The notes under the pieces were generated by a model that saw nothing but the letters and a program-made list of their open reading frames with translations, did no database searches and was not told the origin of the DNA. Position numbers and translations under genes: made by a program. DNA of 10,911 bases from Chitinophaga pinensis (lineage in GTDB: Bacteria; Bacteroidota; Bacteroidia; Flavobacteriales; Flavobacteriaceae): NCBI GenBank assembly GCA_943324925.2, contig CALPNL020000050.1, forward strand, positions 1 to 10,911. Direction: 5' to 3'. Below are positions 1 through 6,047 of this stretch, piece after piece; positions within the stretch are counted from its first letter, which is position 1, and every line of letters starts with the position of its first letter.

Positions 1-1
1 A

Positions 2-853
2 TTAGCAATTACTTTTACCAGTTTTGGTTTACTTTTTTTATTGTTTTTCTTTTTAAAATTTAGTGACAGTTTACCTCTTCCAGAAATGGAAGGCGGTGGT
101 GGCGGTGGAGAAATCGCAGTGAATTTTGGAGATAGTGAATTAGGTTCCGGAGATAACTTTGATTCCAAAGAAGTAATTACTGCTGCACCTGAAGAAGTAA
201 CCGAAACCCCAACCGAAGAAAAAGAAATCATAGTATCCGAAAATGAAGAAGCACCAACGGTAGCTGAAGTGAAGAAACCCGATCCAAAAACTGAAAAGAA
301 AGCAGAAGAAAAACCGGTAGTTAAACCAACGCCAAAACCCTCAAAATCGACCTCAGATGCCTTATCAAATTTATTAAATGGATCGAATAAAGAAGGGGAT
401 GGAAACGATAAAACTGCAGGAAATAAAGGAAAGTCCAATGGTGATAACAATTCAAAAGGGTACAATGGCGGTGGCGGAAGTGGAACTGGTTCGGGAGGTG
501 GAAATGGATCTGGCGAGGGATTAGGAACAGGAAGCGGTTATGGAACAGGAAGCGGATCAGGCAAAGGATCAGGTAATGGAAATTGGAAATTAGACGGCAG
601 AAAATTAAGATCAAGTAGTAAACAACGACAAAAATGCAATGAATCGGGTACTGTTGTAGTACAAATAAAGGTTAATAGAAATGGAAATGTAATTGCTGCA
701 AAATATACAAAAGGTACAGACAACACCAGTCAATGTTTGTTAGAACCAGCTTATGAAATAGCAAAATCTTATAAATGGGAGCCCGACCCTAATGCACCTG
801 AAACACAAATCGGATATATTACAATCAATTTTAAATTGGGTGAAACTCCATAA
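2..853 (+). CDS. tonB: Energy transducer TonB, 5'-truncated by the window edge
   Basis: This gene encodes the inner-membrane-anchored, periplasm-spanning protein that passes proton-motive energy from ExbB/ExbD to outer-membrane TonB-dependent transporters. The reading frame is open from base 2, so the true start lies left of the window; the TTG at 41 falls inside the membrane segment and is not a credible start. About 283 residues are visible. They comprise a hydrophobic anchor rich in Leu and Phe (bases 2 to about 62), a Glu/Pro/Lys-rich spacer (about 180-340) typical of TonB, a long Gly/Ser linker (467-580), and a C-terminal TonB-like domain. That domain includes GTVVVQIKVNRNGNV (about 647-691) and ends in a YITINFKL strand. 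folC follows within 21 bases, an arrangement common in Flavobacterium, where exbB and exbD usually precede tonB (established knowledge; they would lie outside the window). Family assignment is strong; the transporters it serves cannot be told. Confidence 0.88.
   Translation, partial: LAITFTSFGLLFLLFFFLKFSDSLPLPEMEGGGGGGEIAVNFGDSELGSGDNFDSKEVITAAPEEVTETPTEEKEIIVSENEEAPTVAEVKKPDPKTEKKAEEKPVVKPTPKPSKSTSDALSNLLNGSNKEGDGNDKTAGNKGKSNGDNNSKGYNGGGGSGTGSGGGNGSGEGLGTGSGYGTGSGSGKGSGNGNWKLDGRKLRSSSKQRQKCNESGTVVVQIKVNRNGNVIAAKYTKGTDNTSQCLLEPAYEIAKSYKWEPDPNAPETQIGYITINFKLGETP
467..580 (+). repeat. Gly/Ser-rich low-complexity linker in tonB with 18-base near-tandem repeats
   Basis: This stretch encodes a linker made almost only of Gly, Ser, Thr and Asn. 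At DNA level two adjacent 18-base units (524-541 and 542-559) both begin GGAACAGGAAGCGG and differ only in their last bases, and degenerate GGATCAGG units follow. The linker separates the Lys/Pro periplasmic spacer from the folded C-terminal domain. Repeats of this kind can change length by slippage in multiples of three without breaking the frame (inference). Confidence 0.7.
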
Positions 854-874
854 TTGTCAAATTATTTTGATTTA

Positions 875-2107
875 ATGAACTATCAGGAAACTTTAAATTG
901 GATGTTCAACCAACTTCCTATGTACCAACAACAAGGTGCATCAGCCTATAAAGAGGACTTGACCAATAGCCTATTTTTGTCCAATTATTTAGGAAACCCT
1001 GAAACAGATTTAAAATTCATTCACGTTGCAGGCACCAATGGAAAAGGATCCACCTCGCACCTACTTGCTTCTGTTTTAAAAGAAGCAGGTTATAAAGTGG
1101 GTTTGTACACTTCACCTCATCTTAGAGATTTCAGAGAACGAATTAAAATTATAAGTCCCGAAGTTTCAGGAGAAATTTCTGAAGAATTTGTTTGTGAATT
1201 TATTGGCCAACATATTGATTTCTTTGAGGTGAATGAATTGAGTTTTTTTGAAATGACCGTTGGATTGGCATTCGAATATTTCAAAAAAGAAAAAGTGGAC
1301 ATCGCAATAATTGAAGTGGGCTTGGGCGGCCGATTGGATTCTACCAATATTATAACTCCATTGATTTCGGTGATAACCAATATTGGAAAAGACCACGTTC
1401 AGTTTTTAGGAAATACACTTGAAGCTATTGCAAATGAAAAAGCGGGAATTATAAAAAATAATATTCCAGTGGTTATTGGCGAATATAACAATGAAACGAA
1501 ACCGGTATTTTTAGCTAAAGCAAATTCAACTCATTCTGCAATTTTCTTTGCATCAGATACTATCGTTGAAGACTACCCTTCCGATTTAAAAGGCAATTAT
1601 CAAATTTCAAATAAGAAAACGGCCCTTCAAACCTTAAGAATAGTAAATACAATTCCAGGATTTGAAGTTAGTGAAACTGCTATTAAAAACGGATTTCTAA
1701 AAGTTGGTAAAAACACGGGACTTCAAGGAAGATGGCAACAATTAAGTAGTACTCCAAAAACCATTTGCGATACCGCGCACAACAAACATGGTTTAGAGCT
1801 AGTGTTAAACCAATTGGAAAATGAAGAATTCGATACCTTACATTTTGTTTTTGGGGTAGTCAACGACAAAGATTTAGATGAAATTCTACCGTTATTTCCA
1901 AAAAAGGCAATTTATTATTTTTGCAAACCAAATATGCCTCGCGGATTGGACGCCCAAGTTTTGGAACAAAAAGCGATGGAATTTGGATTGACAGGAAAAG
2001 TATACAATTCAGTTTCAGAAGCTTATGCGAGCGCTAAAGAAAATGCAGCGACAACCGATTTTATATACATTGGCGGAAGCACCTTTGTAGTAGCAGAAAT
2101 ATTGTAA
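875..2107 (+). CDS. folC: Bifunctional folylpolyglutamate synthase / dihydrofolate synthase
   Basis: This is a cytoplasmic ATP-dependent Mur-ligase-family enzyme that joins glutamate to dihydropteroate and adds further glutamates to folates. I chose the ATG at 875 (410 residues) because the family in Flavobacterium begins close to MNYQETLNWMFNQLP. A TTG at 854, directly after the tonB stop, would add seven residues without recognisable family sequence. Visible signatures are the ATP-binding loop GTNGKGS (residues 53-59), YTSPHL (78-83), GLGGRLDSTN (149-158) and the stretch NIGKDH...NEKAGI (169-192). Near the C-terminal domain boundary are GRWQ and the DTAHN motif. All key motifs are intact and the length is normal for the family. 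The gene lies 21 bases after tonB and is probably co-transcribed with it. A separate promoter begins just after its stop codon and drives the tRNA. Confidence 0.93.
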   Translation: MNYQETLNWMFNQLPMYQQQGASAYKEDLTNSLFLSNYLGNPETDLKFIHVAGTNGKGSTSHLLASVLKEAGYKVGLYTSPHLRDFRERIKIISPEVSGEISEEFVCEFIGQHIDFFEVNELSFFEMTVGLAFEYFKKEKVDIAIIEVGLGGRLDSTNIITPLISVITNIGKDHVQFLGNTLEAIANEKAGIIKNNIPVVIGEYNNETKPVFLAKANSTHSAIFFASDTIVEDYPSDLKGNYQISNKKTALQTLRIVNTIPGFEVSETAIKNGFLKVGKNTGLQGRWQQLSSTPKTICDTAHNKHGLELVLNQLENEEFDTLHFVFGVVNDKDLDEILPLFPKKAIYYFCKPNMPRGLDAQVLEQKAMEFGLTGKVYNSVSEAYASAKENAATTDFIYIGGSTFVVAEIL

Positions 2108-2122
2108 TTATTTTAAAAATAG

Positions 2123-2153
2123 TTTGCAAATACAGAAAAGAGACTTATATTTG
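2123..2153 (+). promoter_or_regulatory. Bacteroidota-type promoter of the tRNA-Val gene
   Basis: A -33 element TTTG (2123-2126) is followed after 19 bases by a perfect TAnnTTTG -7 element (TATATTTG, 2146-2153). This fits the consensus for the main sigma factor of Bacteroidota. The tRNA begins 13 bases after the -7 element, so transcription would start only a few bases upstream of it. Confidence 0.8.
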
Positions 2154-2165
2154 CACACCTATTTA

Positions 2166-2240
2166 GGGCGATTAGCTCAGCTGGTTCAGAGCACCTCGTT
2201 TACACCGAGGGGGTCGGGGGTTCGAACCCCTCATCGCCCA
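2166..2240 (+). tRNA. tRNA-Val (anticodon UAC)
   Basis: A full cloverleaf folds by hand. The acceptor stem GGGCGAT (2166-2172) pairs with ATCGCCC (2233-2239), with discriminator A at 2240. The D arm is closed by GCTC/GAGC. The anticodon stem CCTCG/CGAGG (2194-2198 with 2206-2210) encloses the loop TTTACAC, giving anticodon TAC at 2201-2203, which reads the valine codon GUA. The variable loop has five bases. The T arm has the standard TTCGAAC loop (2221-2227) and a stem with one G-U pair. CCA is not encoded, as is usual in this phylum. It has its own promoter and terminator and forms the boundary between the housekeeping genes and the pectin locus. Confidence 0.97.
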
Positions 2241-2245
2241 CAAAC

Positions 2246-2279
2246 AAAAAGACAAACAAATTCAGTTTGTCTTTTTTTT
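2246..2279 (+). terminator. Intrinsic terminator of tRNA-Val
   Basis: The arms AAAAAGACAAAC (2246-2257) and GTTTGTCTTTTT (2265-2276) form a perfect 12-bp stem around a 7-base loop, and the second arm runs into a T-tract ending at 2279. It lies directly after the tRNA and isolates it from the pectate lyase gene downstream. Confidence 0.9.
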
Positions 2280-2363
2280 ATTCCTCTACTAAAAGTTTCT
2301 GTTTCTTATTTCAAATGAATTTAATTGTTAATTTCATTTTACACGAAGTATTTAAAAATTAAT

Positions 2364-2371
2364 TATATTTG
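2364..2371 (+). promoter_or_regulatory. -7 promoter element of the PL1 pectate lyase gene
   Basis: TATATTTG matches the Bacteroidota TAnnTTTG element exactly and lies 41 bases before the ATG at 2413. No convincing TTG -33 box is found 17-23 bases upstream, which would fit a promoter of low basal strength (inference). The element abuts the operator-like palindrome at 2372-2385, and the same pair recurs on the other strand at 5937-5944. Confidence 0.75.
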
Positions 2372-2385
2372 TGTAATCGATTACA
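2372..2385. promoter_or_regulatory. Operator-like palindrome TGTAATCGATTACA upstream of PL1
   Basis: This is a perfect 14-bp inverted repeat with a central CG, the usual form of LacI-family operators (family knowledge). It starts on the base after the -7 element, so it covers the expected transcription start, a position suited to repression. The identical sequence in the same position precedes the small secreted gene (5923-5936). The regulator is not in the window; its family is inferred from the shape of the site. Confidence 0.72.
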
Positions 2386-2412
2386 AAAAAATCATAAAAT
2401 CAATAAAAAATT

Positions 2413-4896
2413 ATGAAACGAATTTTATCCTTCTTATTTATTTTATTTTCTATTATTCAAATGTCTTCTCAAACCATTACTCAAACTGGTGGATGGCTTG
2501 AATGCGCTTTTGTTAAATGGACACCTGTTGCAGGCGCAACTAGCTATAACGTTTATTATACAGGAGGCGGGCAAACCAATAGACAAATTGACACGCAATT
2601 AATACGAAGCTATGGAAGCTATTACAGAGCGGACGTGATTGGGCTTACTCCCGGAACCTATACCATTAAAGTTGCTCCTGTAATTAATGCCGTTGAAGGA
2701 GTTGGAACAATTACAAGCCCTATTACTGTAGTGGCACATGACAGAAATGGATTTGCATTTAGCGGAGGTCGAATTCCCGGAGGTTATAACTTAGATGGTA
2801 CTCCAAAAACAGGAGCTGTAATAATTTACATCACACAAAACACTAAAAATAACGTATCAATGAATATCACTGGAGCAACGGTTAACCCCTGTGTTGGCTT
2901 TCAAAATATATTATATGGGATAAAAAAAGGAAGAGATACTCGACCATTTATTTTTAGAATGATTGGAAATATTACTGATTGTAATGTACTAGAAGGAGGT
3001 GATATTGTAATTGAAAACTTAAATAACGCCGCTAGTTCAGTTACTATTGAAGGTGTTGGCTCTGATGCTGTAGCAAATGGATTTGGAATTCGAATAAAAT
3101 CGGGATCAAATATAGAGATCAGAAACATAGGATTTATGAATACTAATGCTTCAGAAGGAGATAACATTGGATTACAACAAGATAATGATCATATTTGGGT
3201 TCATAATTGTGATCTATTTTATGGCGCACCAGGTGGTGCTGCCGATCAAATTAAAGGTGATGGTGCATTAGATTGTAAAAAGTCTACTTTTTGCACCTTT
3301 TCCTATAACCATTTTTGGGATAGTGGGAAAAGTAATCTTTTAGGACTTAGTGAAAATACAACTTCCGGTTTATATGTTACTTACCACCATAATTGGTATG
3401 ATCATTCTGATTCACGTCATCCACGCGTTCGTTATTACTCTGCTCACGTTTACAATAATTACTACGATGGAAATTCGAAATATGGAACAGGTTCAACCAT
3501 GGGGTCCTCTGTTTTTATGGAAAGTAATTATTTTAGAAATTGCAAATATCCTATGTTAACTTCTATGCAAGGTTCCGATATTTTTGGGGGATCGGCCGGA
3601 ACATTTTCTGGGGAAGATGGAGGCACTATAAAAGCATATAACAATACAATGAGCGGTCAAACTAGATATGTTCCTTATAACGCAACGACTAATCCTATTG
3701 AGTTTGATGCAATAGAAACTAGTACAAGAAACCAAATTATTAGCAATACCATTAGATCAAAACAAGGTGCCAATACCTATAATAATTTTGATACCGATCC
3801 AACATTATATGTAAATAGTTTAACTGTTGATAGCCCTACAGATGCAAGAGATAAAGTTATTCTTCATTCCGGGAGAGTTTCTGGAGGCGACCTAATTTGG
3901 TTATTTAACAATGCCGTGGATGATATTTCATATGATTTAAATACTGGTTTAAGTTCCGCTTTAACGGGATACACAACAAGTTTAGTACTTGTACAAGGGG
4001 AATCTCCAACGGTTGCAGGTAGCAGTCAAACATTAGTCACGACAACAGATAATAATCAATCTGTAAATAGCGGAACTGCAATAAATGACATGGTATTTAT
4101 ATGGGGAGGAGACGCAACAGATGTTACTATTTCTGGTCTACCAGCTGCCGGAATAACTTTTGTTAAAAACCAAGCAACTAAAACGGTTACCGTTTCTGGA
4201 ATTCCAACTGGAGCTGTAACATTTACAATTACAACTATAGGTTCTATAGGCACCCCCGTATCGGCAACTGGAACAATATTGATAAATGGGGCGACCCCAG
4301 GAGATCAAATTCATAATTTTACAGCTTCTGTATTAAATAGTACTTTCTATACCTTTGCCTCTGCAAATATGAATTCAACTCCGGGCTCAGCAACCTATGA
4401 TGGATTAACATTAACAGAGAGGTTAAAAATTGAATCTGCTACAATAATTACTTATACCACTACATTGTTGTCCACTTTGACTTTGGTTTTCGATCCCTCT
4501 TTTACCGGAACAATTAAGTTAAATGGAATTTCTTATACTGCAGTCGCAGGAGTAGTAATTATTCCTAATGTACCTATTGGATTAAATACAATTACTAAAG
4601 GATCAACCACTAACTTGTATTACATCAAAACAGTATTTACTCCATCGTTAGGAACAAATACTATTTTAACGGAAGAGCGTTTAGTCTTATACCCTAATCC
4701 CGTTTCAACTCATCTTTCAATTGAATCAATAGATACCATTGAATCAATATCAATATATAATATAGCCGGATCGTTGATAAATAAAGTAAGCGGTGACACT
4801 AGAAATCTTGAGGTTTCCTACCTAAGTAAAGGAAGTTACTTTATTAAAATTCAAACAAATAAAGGGATCATAAATAGACGTTTTATTAAAAAATAA
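2413..4896 (+). CDS. Secreted multidomain pectate lyase, polysaccharide lyase family 1, with T9SS sorting domain
   Basis: This enzyme cleaves demethylated homogalacturonan by Ca2+-dependent beta-elimination outside the cell. It has 827 residues. A signal peptide (1-20, probable cut after SSQ) is followed by a fibronectin-III-like domain (about 24-105) and the PL1 parallel beta-helix (about 115-500). Family motifs include IWVHNCDLFYG (261-271), DGALDCKK (283-290, where D283 and D287 fit the calcium ligands and K289 a conserved Lys) and RHPRVR (335-340). R335 and R340 match the spacing of catalytic R218 and R223 of Erwinia PelC. An Ig-like domain (about 531-626) comes next, then a beta-rich module beginning HNFTAS (about 631-742), which is perhaps sugar-binding. 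The type A sorting domain starts LVLYPNPVSTHLSI (758-771). The ATG follows an A-rich leader. Expression is probably controlled by the palindrome upstream. Family and secretion calls are firm; the role of the HNFT module is inferred. Confidence 0.93.
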   Translation: MKRILSFLFILFSIIQMSSQTITQTGGWLECAFVKWTPVAGATSYNVYYTGGGQTNRQIDTQLIRSYGSYYRADVIGLTPGTYTIKVAPVINAVEGVGTITSPITVVAHDRNGFAFSGGRIPGGYNLDGTPKTGAVIIYITQNTKNNVSMNITGATVNPCVGFQNILYGIKKGRDTRPFIFRMIGNITDCNVLEGGDIVIENLNNAASSVTIEGVGSDAVANGFGIRIKSGSNIEIRNIGFMNTNASEGDNIGLQQDNDHIWVHNCDLFYGAPGGAADQIKGDGALDCKKSTFCTFSYNHFWDSGKSNLLGLSENTTSGLYVTYHHNWYDHSDSRHPRVRYYSAHVYNNYYDGNSKYGTGSTMGSSVFMESNYFRNCKYPMLTSMQGSDIFGGSAGTFSGEDGGTIKAYNNTMSGQTRYVPYNATTNPIEFDAIETSTRNQIISNTIRSKQGANTYNNFDTDPTLYVNSLTVDSPTDARDKVILHSGRVSGGDLIWLFNNAVDDISYDLNTGLSSALTGYTTSLVLVQGESPTVAGSSQTLVTTTDNNQSVNSGTAINDMVFIWGGDATDVTISGLPAAGITFVKNQATKTVTVSGIPTGAVTFTITTIGSIGTPVSATGTILINGATPGDQIHNFTASVLNSTFYTFASANMNSTPGSATYDGLTLTERLKIESATIITYTTTLLSTLTLVFDPSFTGTIKLNGISYTAVAGVVIIPNVPIGLNTITKGSTTNLYYIKTVFTPSLGTNTILTEERLVLYPNPVSTHLSIESIDTIESISIYNIAGSLINKVSGDTRNLEVSYLSKGSYFIKIQTNKGIINRRFIKK

Positions 4897-4917
4897 ATAC
4901 TCTGAATATTTATAATT

Positions 4918-4948
4918 AAAACCGTTATTATTCAATAACGGTTTTTTT
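4918..4948 (+). terminator. Intrinsic terminator of the PL1 gene
   Basis: ACCGTTATT (4921-4929) pairs with AATAACGGT (4934-4942) around the loop ATTC. The stem is extended by flanking A/T pairs and followed by a T-run to 4948. It begins 22 bases after the PL1 stop codon. Confidence 0.9.
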
Positions 4949-5011
4949 ATACTCCAGTTAAAATAAATAAATCAACAAGAAATCATAAAGTAATAAAAAC
5001 TAAATTGTATA

Positions 5012-5040
5012 AAAAAACCTTGCCTACTGCAAGGTTTTTT
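5012..5040. terminator. Bidirectional intrinsic terminator between converging genes
   Basis: The arms AAAAAACCTTGC (5012-5023) and GCAAGGTTTTTT (5029-5040) form a perfect 12-bp stem with the loop CTACT. Because A-run and T-run flank the core symmetrically, it can end transcription in both directions. For the - strand secreted gene it lies 37 bases past the stop codon at 5078. For the PL1 gene it is a second, backup terminator. Confidence 0.85.
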
Positions 5041-5077
5041 ATTTAGTAATGAAAGTTCCTGAAAGGAATATAATGTA

Positions 5078-5893
5078 TTATTTCACTAATACTTTTAATG
5101 ATTTTTGACCTTCAGCAGAATTTACATTTACGATATATAAACCTGAGTTCAACAATTCAAAGTTAGTATCAGTAGAAGTTGCAAAAGATTTAACTAATGC
5201 TCCTGTCATGTTATACACATTTACTTGAGTTTCAGAAGTTACATTTAAAACGTTAATTTGTTTACCGTTTGAAAAAACATTTACAGCATTTAAATCAAAG
5301 TTATTCAATCCAAGTGAAGGAGTATTTACTGTTGCTCCTGTAACCTCAATTTTGTACAAGTTATTAGATTGATCACCATAGATATAAATTTTACCAACAG
5401 CTGCTGCAGCGGCAGAAATAGTTGTTGTCAAAATTACTACATCACCATTTGTTCCACCAGTTGCTGAATCGTTAGACGAAGCAGAACCTAACAAAGTAGT
5501 TCCGTTTGTACAAAAAATAGTTCTTGTTGAACCGTTACTACCTGTTTTAAACCAAACTTTTACAGTGCATCCACCATTAACAGTGAAATATACATAGCGT
5601 TGTACAGGCAAATAAACTGGAGCAGTTACACTACCACCACCATTCATTTGAAAACGGTTAGTACCAACAAAACCATCAGAAAAAGTAGCAGAACTTGCAT
5701 TCACGGCACCAAAATTGGTGTTGGTAGCAATTGGAAATAAACCCAATTGATCAACTACCATTTCATTGCTACCAATTCCGGTAGTCAAAGGCCAAATAGT
5801 TGTATTACTAAAATCCCAAGTTTTAGTTTGAGCGTTAATAAAAGTTGCTGAAAACAGCATTGTAAATAAAAAAGTTAGTAAAGTTTTTTTCAT
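5078..5893 (-). CDS. Small secreted protein of unknown function with a WDF-type beta module and T9SS sorting domain
   Basis: I do not recognise a named family. The 271-residue protein has a signal peptide (1-22, ending FINAQ), a beta-rich middle (about 24-186) and a type A T9SS sorting domain (about 195-271, with QVNVYNMTGALVKSF and the ending SLKVLVK). The middle begins TWDFSN and ends with IYIYGDQSNNLYKIEVTG, a pattern resembling the non-catalytic N-terminal module of the neighbouring pectin methylesterase (VWDFG...FYRIFRKA). No catalytic motif is visible. Export, position in a pectin locus and an operator identical to that of the PL1 lyase suggest that it binds pectin or its fragments at the cell surface or in the medium (inference). 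It has its own promoter but may also receive read-through from the methylesterase gene 154 bases upstream. A structural or adhesive role, or an unknown enzyme fold, remains possible. Confidence 0.85.
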   Translation of the reverse strand: MKKTLLTFLFTMLFSATFINAQTKTWDFSNTTIWPLTTGIGSNEMVVDQLGLFPIATNTNFGAVNASSATFSDGFVGTNRFQMNGGGSVTAPVYLPVQRYVYFTVNGGCTVKVWFKTGSNGSTRTIFCTNGTTLLGSASSNDSATGGTNGDVVILTTTISAAAAAVGKIYIYGDQSNNLYKIEVTGATVNTPSLGLNNFDLNAVNVFSNGKQINVLNVTSETQVNVYNMTGALVKSFATSTDTNFELLNSGLYIVNVNSAEGQKSLKVLVK

Positions 5894-5922
5894 AATTTAT
5901 TGTTTTTTTGTTGTTTAAATTT

Positions 5923-5936
5923 TGTAATCGATTACA
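5923..5936. promoter_or_regulatory. Operator-like palindrome TGTAATCGATTACA upstream of the small secreted gene
   Basis: This 14-bp perfect palindrome is identical to the one at 2372-2385. On the - strand it directly follows the -7 element and ends 29 bases before the ATG, against 27 bases in the PL1 copy. Including flanks, 27 bases are identical between the two loci (2362-2388 and the complement of 5920-5946), while sequences outside differ. This points to selection on the site and not to a recent duplication. Confidence 0.72.
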
Positions 5937-5944
5937 CAAATATA
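5937..5944 (-). promoter_or_regulatory. -7 promoter element of the small secreted gene
   Basis: Read on the - strand this is TATATTTG, an exact TAnnTTTG element, 43 bases before the ATG at 5893. No clear TTG -33 box is present, as in the PL1 promoter. It gives the last gene of the - strand cluster its own start site. Confidence 0.75.
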
Positions 5945-6000
5945 ATATTGTTTTTTTTAATTAAAAAATATTTAATTCCATTTTTAATAATTTAACATTA

Positions 6001-6016
6001 AAATAGCTCCCTATTT
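6001..6016 (-). terminator. Possible weak hairpin after the pectin methylesterase gene
   Basis: On the - strand AAATAG and CTATTT form a 6-bp stem around GGAG, 31 bases past the stop codon at 6048, followed by an AT-rich but interrupted T-tract. If it works it is leaky. The rest of 5894-6047 holds only the promoter and operator of the next gene and AT-rich sequence. Confidence 0.3.
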
Positions 6017-6047
6017 CACAATCAAATAAATACCCGTAGAGTTCCAA

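Noticed and set aside
41..43. TTG as the start of the tonB gene
   Set aside because: The frame is open to base 2 and the codons before 41 encode the hydrophobic membrane anchor, so the gene is cut by the window edge.
321..614. Frames on the - strand across the tonB linker
   Set aside because: They are artefacts of repetitive Gly/Ser and Lys-rich codons and show low-complexity His/Phe/Leu composition without a start region.
854..856. TTG start for folC directly after the tonB stop
   Set aside because: It adds seven residues without family similarity, while ATG 875 starts at the usual MNYQET sequence.
2124..2318. A 64-codon reading frame on the + strand
   Set aside because: It runs through the tRNA-Val gene and its terminator and is a chance frame.
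5056..5068. Short hairpin TTCCT-GAA-AGGAA after the small secreted gene
   Set aside because: The stem has only five pairs and no T-run in either direction; the 12-bp hairpin at 5012-5040 explains termination.
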